From contig BFEA01001056.1 in NCBI GenBank assembly GCA_003427395.1, positions 42,547 through 105,654 of the forward strand: a stretch of 63,108 bases of DNA. Reading direction: 5' to 3'. A model generated the notes under the pieces. The model saw only the letters and a program-made list of their open reading frames with translations. It did not search any database and was not told the origin of the DNA. The DNA comes from Chara braunii (Eukaryota > Streptophyta > Charophyceae > Charales > Characeae). Shown one piece after another: positions 1 to 11,186 of the stretch. The stretch's first letter is position 1; every line of letters begins with the position of its first letter. The position numbers and the translations under genes were made by a program.

Positions 1-6
1 AAAAGT

Positions 7-30
7 GGTTGTCCGGGATCCCGGACAACC
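7..30. repeat. Perfect 24-bp palindrome
   Basis: The two 12-bp halves are exact reverse complements centred on GGGATCCC (between bases 18 and 19). It sits at the window edge in GC-rich sequence, just before AT-rich DNA that precedes the LINE remnant. It could form a hairpin. The function is unknown, and it may be the end of an element cut by the window boundary. Confidence 0.8.
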
Positions 31-227
31 CCCCTATCGGACGGTTGGGGGAGACGTCCGACCGAGACGTCTGGCCATCGGACGAATGGTAACCTAGGAA
101 AAAAATATATATGTTATGTAAAATAATAATGCAAACAACTTTCTTCTTGGAGATATGCTCAAATTTGTAACCAAACTCGAGTTAAAAATCAAAAAAATAT
201 ATATTCTTTTTTTTTTTTAATATATTC

Positions 228-274
228 CCGAACACGTTCGGAAGCCGTTCAACCGAACACCCGAACGTGTTCGG
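228..274. repeat. Inverted repeat, 14-bp perfect arms
   Basis: The arm at 228-241 (CCGAACACGTTCGG) is the exact reverse complement of 261-274, with a 19-bp loop. The related string CGAACA recurs between and after the arms. It lies just outside the truncated end of the minus-strand LINE remnant (about 315), so it may belong to the sequence the LINE entered. Confidence 0.8.
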
Positions 275-411
275 ACTTTCGGAAAAGCTCCAAATATGTT
301 CGGGGTGCTACACAGGTCGTAAACTTTCTTAAAATCAATGAACATAAAGACTACATTCAGTTTTCCTTAATGCGTCGGCTTAACTATTTCATTAATTAGA
401 AGAATATTATC

Positions 412-615
412 CTAAATATGTCGTTCATTGATGAACCCAGTTTGGGATGGATAAATGATGTCGGTTAAAATTGGAATCATGCGACTGAACAGAGTTTTTG
501 CTAGAAGTTTGTAAACAACAGTGAGCAGGGTGATGGGTCCATAGTTCCTAATATTTGTCTTGTCACCTTTTTTGTAAAGTAAGGTAAGGATACCTTGTTC
601 GACCAGTTCTACCAT
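412..615 (-). pseudogene. Reverse transcriptase N-terminal fragment of the LINE remnant
   Basis: A 67-codon open stretch carries the conserved early RT block (YKKGDKTNIRNYGPITLL, then QTGFINERHI). In the longer LINE the matching stretch lies at about 20930-21090. The usual RNYRPI is RNYGPI here. Motif A follows out of frame at lower coordinates. It is part of a broken ORF2 and not a gene in itself. Confidence 0.8.
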
Positions 616-1278
616 AGCTCCTGCTTCCTGGACTTACACGAAAAACTCCATCAAATCTGAGGAAAAAAAGAGTTCATATTCATTCTCAAAATTCCTTTGG
701 AAGTCCATCTACTCCTGACGTTTTATCCTCATCCATTTGTAGAAGGGCTGTAAAAATTTCCTCTTGAAGCAGTGATCTCTCTAAATGTTCCTTTTGTTCA
801 TATGTGGGTGTGTTTGTCACAGGGGATAGAAACTGCTCTATTCCATGGTCATCTTCTTGTTGAAATAATGAATTTTTTAGGAAGTAAATAGTATTTTAAA
901 AAAATTATAAAGTTTTTTTTAAACTGCCTGCTAACGAAGTTGTTAGTGGGTTATGTGATGAATCCCATGAATAAAAAAAAAACTTTAATAAATGTAGGTT
1001 TAGCTCTTGCTTTTGCTAACACAAAAAATGAAACGTCCATTTGAGCTTCAGTCAATTTAAAAAAAAAAAAAATTCTTTGACAATTTGCCCTTGCCAACGA
1101 TGTTGAGCAAACGTTAAGAGTTGGTTCTAGAGGTCTTGGATATTTTCTTGGTTAAGATGATCACTAGATCGCTCGTGAAGTTCATAATTTAATATTTTTT
1201 CTTGGATTTTCATTTCTTGAAGATAGCGTGACTTTGCTTATAGTTTAGAAATTTCGTTACATTTCTTGGATAAAAAAG

Positions 1279-1554
1279 TCAAGCCGTTGTTGAACCATGC
1301 GATGAAAGAGTCATGTTTTTCCTTTGTCGAGTGTCAATAATCCCACACATCCCTGATATATTGCCGAAGTGATTCTGACTTAACAACGAAGTGTTAAGTT
1401 TGTAGAACCCTTTCCCCTGGTCAGGTTTCTTCCTAAGCAAGAGGAGCACCACACACATCTTGTGATCTGCCCCCTGCCATGGGCTCTGGGGAAAGATAGC
1501 TGCCCATAGTAAAGCATGATGAAGATCCTTGGACATTAGAATTAGATCTATCAT
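1279..1554 (-). pseudogene. LINE endonuclease C-terminal fragment
   Basis: A 91-codon open stretch includes GADHKMCVVLLL, which is the (S)DHxP region of an APE-type endonuclease, followed by KGFYKLNTSLL. The same pair occurs in the long LINE as LDHKPIFLHL and KGFYKLYNSL. The catalytic His of the DH pair is present. The upstream GDFN motif lies in another frame near 1740, so the domain is split by frameshifts. Confidence 0.8.
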
Positions 1555-2438
1555 GGACCTAGATTGATGTGGTGTATGACTATTGCGGATGAAAGTGAAT
1601 AAGTGTTGTTCAGGAAAAAATTATCTATATGTGTCAGACAACCGCTCCTCGTTACACAACCTTCTTATTATTTACTCATCTTCTTCTATATAGGCCAGAG
1701 CCGTCGGACAAGGAGAGGGTGATTTTCAACGATCCAACCATCTATCAAGGGCTGCGTTGAAATCACCTGTCATTATGACCGTATAACTCGTGAGGGATTT
1801 GCGTTCTGATTTCCTGAAAGAAATTAATCCTCTCGTCCAGATTGTTTGGACCATATATGTTTATTACACATATTATTTCTAAATTTTAATTCTATTTTGA
1901 TTAAAGCAGCGACCCACCGACCCTGTTTTTTATCTGCAGTTCAATGCAGTACATCCGCACGCGACTCTGGCGGAAACCATATGGCTACTCCTCCAGAGTC
2001 ACTTCTAGGCGTTGGAGCACTAACCTTTCGAAAATGTCAAACAATATTATGTGCTCTTTGGTGTGCCAAGGAGTTTGTGAGGTGAGTTTCTTGTATGCAA
2101 ATGAGGTTTGGTTACGTGCGGATGCCTACCCCCTTGAGTTGTTCGAACAATGCTCTTCTCTTTTTCGCATCTGCCGTGGCAATCCTGTTCATATTAAGTG
2201 ATCTCAAATCCAGATTTGCCGACTTAGTAACTCTGTGTCAAGAGGGGTTCTTCCCATAATAGGCCTTGAGTGCCTTTATTCCTTTCGTGAGTTAGAACTC
2301 TCTACCCCTTTCCTATCCACCTCATAGACGTACCCAGCTACTAGAGTCAAGGTCAGAGGGCGTATGAAGAATAACTCTTTGTAAAATGGAGCCCAAAAAT
2401 GTCAATAGATACTGGGTTGGGGGCTCTTCATGTTTGTT

Positions 2439-2492
2439 GGGGGGGTTGGGGGGGGGTTGGGGGGGGGTTGGGGGGGCGTCTGGGGGGGGGGG
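2439..2492 (+). repeat. G-run cluster, candidate G-quadruplex
   Basis: Runs of 7, 9, 9 and 7 G are separated only by TT, followed after CGTCT by 11-12 more G. This easily meets a four-tract quadruplex pattern. It lies between two direct copies of a ~30-bp segment (2411-2439 and ~2545-2573) containing ACTGGGTTGGGGGCTCTTCA. Confidence 0.75.
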
Positions 2493-2639
2493 CTCTGCAT
2501 GTATGTTGCCTGCTGTATGCTGAATGTATGTCATCTGATATATACTGGGTTGGGGGCTCTTCATGTTTGTTGCCTGCTGCTCTGATGTCTGTTGCATGCA
2601 TGTTATCGACCCTTTCATTCTGAAGAAGAACAAGACTGA

Positions 2640-4248
2640 CAAAAAAATGAAGAAGAAGAAGAAGAAGATGAAGAAGGATGGATGGATGGAGGGATGGCGA
2701 GATGGGAGGATGGGTCGATCGAGGGAGACTGCCTAACAACGTCCAAGAAGAAGAAGAAGATGAATGGATGGATGGAAGGGGGGGGGGATGGTGAAATGGG
2801 AGGGAGGGAGGGAGGGAGGTAGTGATCGATCGGGGGAAGGATGTAGGTAGTGATCTACGGATGGATGGATGATGGATGATGGAGGATGGCGAGATGGGAT
2901 GGAGGGAGGGAGGGATGAATGATGGAGGATGAAGGGAGTGGTGGATGATGGAGGATGGAGGATGGAGGATGGCGAGATGGGATGGAGGGATGGAGGGAGG
3001 GAGGGATGGATGGGAGGATGGAGAAAGGCAGGGAGGGAGTAGGGAAGGAAAGGAAGAAGAAGAAGAGGAGAGAAGAAGACCTAGGGAATGGAGCAGAAGA
3101 AGAAGAAGAAGACGAGAGGTGAGGAGGGGAAAAAAAAAAGATCAAGAAAGGTCGAGGAGAAAGATGAAAACGCGAGGGGGAGGAGGGGAGGAAGAAGAAG
3201 ACGAGAGGACGACGAGGAGAGAAGAAGGAGAAGAAGAAGAAGATGAGCGGAGAAAGGGGGGGAGGAGGACGACCTTCATTTTTTTTTTTTTTTAACCTAT
3301 CGTGTCTCATATGATGATGTGACCTACCGAATGTCAACGAACTAGAAGAAAAAGAAGAAGAAGAAGAAGAAGAAGAAGAGGAGGAGGAGGAGGAGGCGAA
3401 AGAAAATGAGTGGGGGAGAAGGGGAAGACGAAGAAGAAGAAGGAAGGTTATGGAGGACGATGAAAACGCGAGGGGGACGAGGGGAAGATGAAAAAGACGG
3501 GAGGAGGAGGAGGAGGAGAGAAGAAGAAGAAGAAGAAGAAGAAGAAGAAGAAGAAGAAGAAGAAGAAGGGGGGTGTAGGTGGACGGCCTGTCGTATCTCA
3601 CTTTACCTACCGAATGAAGAAGAAGAAGAAGAAGAAGAAGAAGAAGAAGAAGAAGAAGAAGAAGATGGGGAAGAAGAAGATGGGGAAGAAGTATGGTTGC
3701 GGTAGGGTATGGCGGCGGCGGGGTACGGCGGTAGGGTATGGCGGTGATGGTAGGGTATGGAGAAAGCTAGGGAGGAGTAGGGAAGGAGGGGAAGAATAAG
3801 AAGAGGAGAGTAGAAGACCTAGCGAATGAAGAAGAAGAAGAAGAAGAAGAAGAAGAAGAAGAAGAAGAAGAAGAAGAAGAAGACAAATGAGGGGAAGAAG
3901 ACAAATGAGGGGAAGAAGAAGACGATAAAAAAAGGTCGAGGAGAAAAATGAAAACACGAGGGGGAGGAGGGGAAGAAGAAGAAGACGAGAGGACGACGAG
4001 GAGAGAAAAAGGAGAAGGAGAAGAAGAAGAAAATGAGAAGAAAAAGAAGAAGAAGGAGAAGAAGAAAAAAAAAAAAAAAAAAGAGGAAGAAAAAGAAAAC
4101 GAGTGGGGGAGAAGTGGATGATGAAGAAGAAGAAGAAAGGTTATGGAGGAAGATGAAAACGCGAGGGGGACGAGGGGAAGATGAAAAAGACGGGAGGAGG
4201 AAAAGGAGGAGAGAAGAAGAAGAAAAAGAAGAAGAAGAAGAAGAAATA
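2640..4248 (+). repeat. 1.6-kb polypurine tract (GAA/GGA/GGAT) with internal duplication
   Basis: Almost every base on the plus strand is A or G, in GAA, GGA, GAGGA and GGAT microsatellites. Within it a longer unit is repeated. The stretch at about 3015-3250 (TGGAGAAAGGCAGGGAGGGA, then GAAGACCTAGGGAATGGA, then GAAAACGCGAGGGGGAGGAG) recurs diverged at about 3754-4030. The stretch at about 3404-3535 recurs at about 4098-4235. The offsets are roughly 690-740 bp. Long open frames on both strands here are low-complexity artefacts. Confidence 0.85.
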
Positions 4249-4680
4249 AGCTTTGGAGCAACTAGGAAGGGACTGACACATCACCGAGTGAGAGAAAGAC
4301 TAAACTTGCACAAATGAGACTACAACATATACATACATGAGCTATAGAGCAACTAGGAAAACACAGCCACATCACCACGTGAAAGAAAGACTAAACTTGG
4401 ACAAATGGACCTACAACATATACACACATGAGCTATGGAGCAACTAGGAAGGAACTGGTACATCACTAGGTGGGAGAAAGACTGAAATTGCACCCATGAG
4501 ACTACAACACATACATACATGAGGTACGGAGCAACTAGGAAGGAACCGACACATCACCAAGTGAGAGAAAGACTGAACTTGCACCAATGAGACTACAACA
4601 TACACACATGTGAGCTATTAAGCAACTATGAAAGAACCGGTACATCACCAAGTGGAAGAAAAACTACATGTGAGTGAGAC
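4249..4680. repeat. 91-bp tandem repeat, about 4.7 copies
   Basis: Units start near 4249, 4340, 4431, 4522 and 4613, a constant 91-bp step. The core is GAGCAACTAGGAAGGAAC, then CACATCACCAAGTG, then GAGACTACAACA, then ACATACATGAGCTA. Copies differ at scattered positions and the last decays after 4660. No coding potential is seen. Confidence 0.9.
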
Positions 4681-5039
4681 TTGCTCAAACACCTGCATAA
4701 CACTAATGGAAGCTACCATATTTGAATTGGATCATCACAAAGTGAAAGATCGGACAATGCAAGGGACAGAAATCACCAAAATGCTGGTCTGAGTGAGAAT
4801 CAATGTAGCGATTCACCCCCAAGTGGAGGGAGAGAGAAAACTTGAGGTGAGAGTGAGCAAAGTTTTCCCTCAAGTTAGGAATCTCATAGCTCAAAGTGGC
4901 GATTTTCCAGGGAGTGAAGGAAATGGTCATCATGGAGACACTACCAATGGAGGAACTACTTTTTATCTGTTGTATGAAGGAGTAGAACATGACGAGGAAG
5001 AAGGAGAGAGAAGGAGGAGGCTGAAGGGGAAGGAATAAA

Positions 5040-5225
5040 GGAGAAGTGGGAAGAAGATGAAGAAAAGGAAGAAGAAGAAGATGAAGAAGTAAATGAAGAA
5101 GAAGAGGAAGAAGAAGGGATGAGAAGAAGAAGAAGAAGAAGAAGAATGGGAAGAAGAAGAACAACAACAATAACAACAACAACAACAACAACAACAACAA
5201 GAAAAACAAGAAGAAGAAAAAAAAG
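5040..5225. repeat. (GAA)n and (CAA)n microsatellite
   Basis: GAAGAAGAA blocks run from about 5048 to 5160, then ACAACAACA blocks to about 5205. Poly-Phe and poly-Leu frames on the minus strand are by-products. Confidence 0.85.
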
Positions 5226-5229
5226 TTTC

Positions 5230-7160
5230 TCCTCCTTGTTTCCACTCACCTCTACTTTCCTCTCTTGATGTTATAGACCAGTCTTGATGAAGCTCTTTCC
5301 ACCTTTGCATAGGCTTCACTTAGCTATGACTTTCTTCCTCAAGCCTCCAGCCTATCTCGGGCTATGGCAAGTTCCAACTACAGAGGTTATGGAGTCCTCC
5401 CCTCTAGGAGGGTTGAATGGGTTCCTCCAAGCCTCTCTCTCTCACACACAGCCTGGGGCTATAGCGGACCACCCCCTTGAGCCTCCACTACTCACACTAG
5501 CTCCAATGACAGGCTCCACTAGTCTACAACCTTCTCCAAGTCTCCCAACTGACAGCAGTCCCCCTCCTCTCACTCCAAGTGAGTAGAGTGTTCTTATGCG
5601 CTCACTTGGCCAACATGGGCACTCCTCATGCAAATATGAGTGTAGCAGACTGCTCGCTCAGCTTATGTAGCCTGAAACTGGTGGACCTGCCAGCCCATGG
5701 GCCTCCCCATATGCCTTCAAATGAACCAAGGTACTCCCAAGGCCAAATTTCAACACTGTGCTTTTCCGGGGGCACTTGGGCCTCATTTTGGCTAAGTACA
5801 TGCAGTCTGAGTGGTTGGTACCAACTCGGAATGCCTCTTGGCCTCCTCAAGCCTCTTTTCCTTTTCTCAAATGCTGCCCCCTTTAGTTAAAATGCCCAAG
5901 GGGCAGCCTCACTTGAAATAAAAAAGTCTTATGGGTCTTTTTCTCACTTTTTGTTGTTCCTACCCCATTTTGGGTAGGCCGAGATATTTTCTCACACCTT
6001 GGAGCAATCTCAGTCTTGGATCTAGCTAAGATCCAAGGCCAACATTATTTCGAGCTACCCCCAAGTGGTCCTTGCTTCAATTTTGAGCCCCTATGCTCAC
6101 TTTTTCAGTTTTTGGTGCATTTGGCCTTCTTTTTGGGTCAAATGCACAGTTTCGACATTTTCCTTCTTTTGTTTATTTCCATTTTAGGCTGCCAACTCAT
6201 TCCGGAGTTGGCCGTTTGAGCTGGCCCCACAAAAAACGGTCATATGCTCTCAACCATAAGATCTGATCTCAGATTCATGGCTCACAAAAAAAACGGCAAA
6301 CTCTTTTTTGTTTTTTTCCTCATTTTTGCCCTTTTAAATTCAGATATTATTGAGATAATGTCCTGCAATCCAGATTGCCCTCCACAAAATCTGGAGAGAT
6401 GAGATTACAATAGGGACTTTTGTCAGTCCCAACTGACACTCACATTCTCCTCCACCATTTTCTCTCTTTTTGTCTCATCCTCCCTTATTTTTCTCTATTT
6501 TTTTTTATAATATTTATATTGTGACAAGTGTCAAGCTATTGTGCACCTTCTTTCTAGGCCTTAGAACCTCATTCATAGCCCGATTCATGGCCAGCAGTTG
6601 GCCGTTGCAACTCGGATTGCAATAGTGAAGCCCCCATGCTCATAGGGGCTCATGTTTATCTCCGTTCCTTTGAGCCCCCTTGTGCTCCGATTTTTCGTTG
6701 GCAGCTTATTTTCTGCATAGGGTCCGTTGAGGCTCTATTCTCTAGGACCTTGTTAATCCGGCATATCTCGGACTGCTGGGAAGTCTCTCCTTCACCCTTC
6801 CTCTCTCATTTTTGTCTCTTAGCACCCTCTCATAGGCTCCTTTCAGTTTTGCACTCACAGTGACTAATATTTTGCATTGTCAAGATCTTGATCTTGACGA
6901 CACTACTTGCTTGCACACTCCTCTTTTGCTAGCTCATAGTTCCCTTGGGACTACTCAAGTCCCCGCTATTCTCCCATGTCAGTTCCATTTTCTAGTCCTG
7001 ATGGTGGTCCCGCTGGCGCATGTCCCAAATTTTAATTATTTTTGTTTGGGTCCATTTAGGCCCCGACATCATTCTCGATGACGTCTCATTTTTATTTGGG
7101 GCTTCCTTGTCTCCGGCAGCCCCAATCCCTTCTTCGTATGGGCCCCAAGTGCCGCGAATA
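5230..7160. other. Unassigned sequence, no recognised gene
   Basis: The open frames here are short, overlap on both strands and show no recognisable domain. The DNA is of normal complexity, with T-rich stretches near 6300 and 6480-6520. It lies directly downstream, in element orientation, of the gag-protease remnant, where RT would be expected. No RT, RNase H or integrase motif appears in any frame I examined. It may be the non-coding body of a gag-only element or unrelated DNA. Confidence 0.5.
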
Positions 7161-7162
7161 TT

Positions 7163-7828
7163 CTAGGTCACGAGTTTCACCACTCTGTGGCCCCAATTTA
7201 CCGTTTTTATGTGCCCAAGCCAAAGGCGCTCTTTTCTACTGTTTTGGGGGAGCCAATGTCCTTTTTCTTTTGACCTAGGCACCCTCATGCAATCTGTTAT
7301 TTCTCGGACTGCCATAATGGTTTTTTCTACCTTCCCATCTTTCTCTTGGCGAAAGTACGCCTGGACTCCCTCTACGTAGTCCTCAACTCGCATCGTGCGG
7401 TTGTCTGCGAGGAAACTAACTATGGGGTCTTCCAATTTCTGGACTTTCAACCCTAGCCTCAACTTCTTCAGCCGCCTACGACTAATATGGCTACGGGTAG
7501 CCCCTGAGTCTATAAGGGCCCCAACTCTACTCCCGAAAACCTCTACATCTACTAGTGCTAGCTGCCCTTTGCTGTCTTTCTTCATCTTGGCCCAGGCAGG
7601 CATCCTGTCCTTCAATTCTTCTGCCACACATGTGAGGGACGTGCCTAGAGAGACGCTGACACAAGCGGTCTCTGGACAGCTAAATAGGCACGGGCCTGCA
7701 ACCTCTGCCGAAGGCTCATGTGGTGTGGGAGTTTCCTCTACGCGCGCGCTCGCTTCCTCGCATGGCCTAAGAGTAGGGGCAGTTGCGACCCCTACCGGCG
7801 GCTGCCTTTTGACTCTTGGGCAGCCCAA
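7163..7828 (-). pseudogene. Ty3/gypsy aspartic protease remnant
   Basis: A 221-codon frame contains the retropepsin active-site motif ALIDSGATRSHIS preceded by VDVEVFGSRVG. This parallels ALLDSGSTRSYIS preceded by NVEIAHTHVG in the protease of the LTR element at 25864-34406. Its first ~15 residues (QPPVGVATAPT) also match that element, where the same words lie in the gag frame. After about 7290 the homology ends and no RT follows. The catalytic DSG is intact, but the frame is detached from gag. Confidence 0.8.
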
Positions 7829-7848
7829 CGGGCCTGTCTATATTGGGG

Positions 7849-9351
7849 ACAATATTTTATGATATGGGCAGGGTCACCACAATAAATGCACTGCCCCTGC
7901 TCCATCCGCTGCTGCCACACTGTCTGGTCCATGCCCAAATCTTCCCAGGGCCGGCCTTGTGGCCAACCCGGGTGCCAACCTCCTGACCTTTGAGGTGATC
8001 TGCCACCTCGTCGCTGTGGGGACCGACTGGGACCTTGACGATTCGGCGGGGGACCTTGATGATTCGGCGGGGAAGCTTGACCCCTACCTCCCGCTTGGCG
8101 GTTCCCTTGACCACCAACCCCCTGTGCGCCTGATCCTCGGCCTCCCATGGCCTGACCCCTTTGGCCCTAGCCTCCTCCTCTACCTTGTGGCCTCCCTCCA
8201 TCCGCGACGGCAGCATAGGACCTCCCTTGCCCCACACTGCTGTCCTCCTCCTCGAGGCCCCACTCAATCTGACTGTACGGGGCCTCGTCCGTACCACCTT
8301 CCTCTAGTGCAAGGATCATGTGATCCTTGGCCCTAACCTGACCTGAGATGGTACGCCCTTTCCACTTTTTCCCCTTATCCAAGTCCTTATGCCAGAAAGT
8401 GGTAACTGACATAGACTTTGCTTCATACAGCACCACCTCTCTACTCAACACATCGTATGTCATGGTGGGCTGTTGACTCTTGTCAAAAAAGTGTCCTCTC
8501 AAGGGCTCTGGGATGGCACGATAAAACAATTGGACCAACTGGTCTCAGTGACCCCGTGGTCCGGGACGGCTACCAAGTCGTCCATGGCAGCTTTGAGTGC
8601 TCTCGCACTCCTCCACTGCCGTGAATGGATGGTTTGCAGCTTGTCAGAGGCCCTGACGCCTCTAGTGACGTCAACAAACCTCTCGTGCAGGAGTCTGAGG
8701 AAAGTAGTGAGGGGGGTAAGTCTAGAGTATGCAATCATATTGTGCTCGCAATATGCGGCACGTGCAAGAGACCTGGCGAAGCTAGCTGCTTCGTCTTTCA
8801 ACACGTGGAAGGCGACGAGGACCTGCTCCTGAGGGGCAATATGTTGTAGGACGACATAGGTGTTTATGTCGGCCTCCCAGTTATCGAAGTTCTCTTCCTT
8901 CTTCCCGCTATATGGGTCAGGGAACTTCAACTTGACTGACTCTTTGCGGGGGCGAGTCATGGCTTTTGTTGAGGCCACAACTTTGGCGGTCTCGATGGCA
9001 CCGACACAGAACTTGTCTACGCCATACCTCAGTCTTCTAATCTCAGCCCCGACGTGGCCCACCACGTCACTTGCAAACTCCCTAAACCCAGATTGCATCG
9101 CCCTTACGGGCCTGGTGCTCTTCTAGCCAGGCCTCACTCAGAATTTCTAGGAAGCCCATCACCTTATCCAATTTGACAGAGACCTCTATTTGGGCCTGCA
9201 GTTCCTGCCTGCCGGTTCGTACACGCTCAACCTCCCCGGCTATTCTACTGGCTTCCTCCCTCCTTCTCTTCTTCTCCCTCATCATTTTTAGCTTCCACTC
9301 CAACTTCTTTTCATCTTCTGTCTCCTGGCGTTCCACAGGGTTTTCTATCAC
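7849..9351 (-). pseudogene. Ty3/gypsy gag remnant (coiled coil, capsid, zinc knuckle)
   Basis: On the minus strand a highly charged coiled-coil stretch (9082-9351, rich in EEKKR) precedes a capsid-like region (8499-9098: KFPDPYSGKKEENFDNWEAD, later RFVDVTRG). Next come FYRAIPEPLRGHFF (8470-8538) and a zinc knuckle of CX2CX4HX4C form (CIYCGDPAHIIKYC, ~7849-7890). The PEPLRG word matches RALPEPIRG in the gag of the 25864-34406 element, so the two are related families. The pieces lie in three frames, so at least two indels broke it. The CCHC residues are all present. Confidence 0.8.
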
Positions 9352-9680
9352 CTCCAGTGCCCCGGCAAACGCCTCTCTCTCCTCCTGCGGTACGTACAGC
9401 TCAACTTTTCGGGCCTACCGTGCCACACCGAGCAGCCCGCCGGTCTGTACCTGTCCTTGGGAGGGTTCGTGTCCTTCGGGACAGTCGAGTCGTCAGACAC
9501 AGTCTTTAGCCCTACTTAGTCCGGCAGGGATTTGGTCAACGAGGCCCTGTCCTTCATCCACAGAGTTCCTACACCTAGACAGAAGAGACTCGATGCAGAA
9601 AAGTACCACAGGGTGTGTGCACATCCATAGGGCGAGGGGATAGGCTGAAGGCTTGGCGAGAATATACCGGCTCCAGCTTG

Positions 9681-9860
9681 GTCAAACTCGTAGTCAACGG
9701 TCCTGGTCAACGCCTTGGTCAATGCTTGGTCAACGTTTGGTCAACGCTTGGTCAACGCTTGGTCAACGCTTGGTCAACGCTTGGTCAACACTGCAGTCAA
9801 CCCTCGGTCAACCCCCGGTCAACTCTTGTCAACCCCGGTCAACACCTCCGGTCAACTCCC
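9681..9860 (+). repeat. GTCAA tandem array (GGTCAACGCTT minisatellite)
   Basis: Sixteen GTCAA words occur in about 180 bp. Four are consecutive perfect 11-bp units GGTCAACGCTT (about 9737-9785), flanked by degenerate units. On the minus strand each reads TTGAC(C), the W-box core of WRKY factors. The array lies upstream, in element orientation, of the gag remnant at 7849-9351, so it may be that element's leader. Confidence 0.85.
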
Positions 9861-10155
9861 GGTCACACCCGGTCAGCTATGGCTGCTGACTTCTTCTTCC
9901 TCACCACCCTCCTCCTTCCTTTCTCCTTCCTCGCCACCTTTCTCTTCACCCTGGTTGTCTTCTTTTTTTCTTTTTTTTTTATCGTCTCTCTCTCCTTGGC
10001 TATGGCTTCTCTCTCCCTTCTCATTCTTCTCCTCTGCCTCCCTTTCCAACCTTCTTCGTTCTCTGTGGTCGAGCTCCACGGCTATGGCCGCCGCTCACTT
10101 CGTGGGACTGCACGGCACACTTCACAGGTAAGTGGCAACCAAACTTGTATCGCTC

Positions 10156-10255
<100 letters not shown>

Positions 10256-10326
10256 CGTAGCGATGTCTTCAACTCAGAAACGTGGTAAGCCAATCTTGTA
10301 TCGCTCAACCTTTCTCTCTCCCCCCC

Positions 10327-11186
10327 NNNNNNNNNNNNNNNNNNNNNNNNNNNNNNNNNNNNNNNNNNNNNNNNNNNNNNNNNNNNNNNNNNNNNNNNNN
10401 NNNNNNNNNNNNNNNNNNNNNNNNNNNNNNNNNNNNNNNNNNNNNNNNNNNNNNNNNNNNNNNNNNNNNNNNNNNNNNNNNNNNNNNNNNNNNNNNNNNN
10501 NNNNNNNNNNNNNNNNNNNNNNNNNNNNNNNNNNNNNNNNNNNNNNNNNNNNNNNNNNNNNNNNNNNNNNNNNNNNNNNNNNNNNNNNNNNNNNNNNNNN
10601 NNNNNNNNNNNNNNNNNNNNNNNNNNNNNNNNNNNNNNNNNNNNNNNNNNNNNNNNNNNNNNNNNNNNNNNNNNNNNNNNNNNNNNNNNNNNNNNNNNNN
10701 NNNNNNNNNNNNNNNNNNNNNNNNNNNNNNNNNNNNNNNNNNNNNNNNNNNNNNNNNNNNNNNNNNNNNNNNNNNNNNNNNNNNNNNNNNNNNNNNNNNN
10801 NNNNNNNNNNNNNNNNNNNNNNNNNNNNNNNNNNNNNNNNNNNNNNNNNNNNNNNNNNNNNNNNNNNNNNNNNNNNNNNNNNNNNNNNNNNNNNNNNNNN
10901 NNNNNNNNNNNNNNNNNNNNNNNNNNNNNNNNNNNNNNNNNNNNNNNNNNNNNNNNNNNNNNNNNNNNNNNNNNNNNNNNNNNNNNNNNNNNNNNNNNNN
11001 NNNNNNNNNNNNNNNNNNNNNNNNNNNNNNNNNNNNNNNNNNNNNNNNNNNNNNNNNNNNNNNNNNNNNNNNNNNNNNNNNNNNNNNNNNNNNNNNNNNN
11101 NNNNNNNNNNNNNNNNNNNNNNNNNNNNNNNNNNNNNNNNNNNNNNNNNNNNNNNNNNNNNNNNNNNNNNNNNNNNNNNNNNNNNN
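10327..11186. other. Assembly gap (860 N)
   Basis: Unknown bases. Long open frames that cross it are artefacts of the N run. The gap follows a long CT run, which probably caused it. Confidence 1.

Larger units (their letters stand above)
315..2200 (-). mobile_element. Degenerate L1-type LINE fragment (endonuclease to early RT)
   Basis: Read on the minus strand, LINE ORF2 landmarks appear in the correct order but in shifting frames. These are a GRWV segment (~1900), IYGPN (~1850), the endonuclease motif GDFNAALD (~1740), ADHK followed by KGFYKL (1380-1480), a KTSGVDGLPKEF linker (~720), the early RT block YKKGDKTNIRNYGPITLL (~550) and a motif-A-like FIDFKKVYD (~330). Homology stops near 315, so the later RT and the 3' end are missing. 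The order and wording match ORF2 of the longer LINE at 19212-23671, so they belong to the same or a sister family. Several frameshifts and stops show it is dead. Confidence 0.85.

Noticed and set aside
2855-3957. Long Ser/Leu/Phe- and Glu/Lys-rich open frames on both strands
   Set aside because: They are translations of GAA/GGA microsatellites, mirrored on the other strand, and have no domain.
5284-5890. Pro/Ser-rich small ORFs
   Set aside because: Frames overlap on both strands, no domain is seen and composition is similar to the surroundings.
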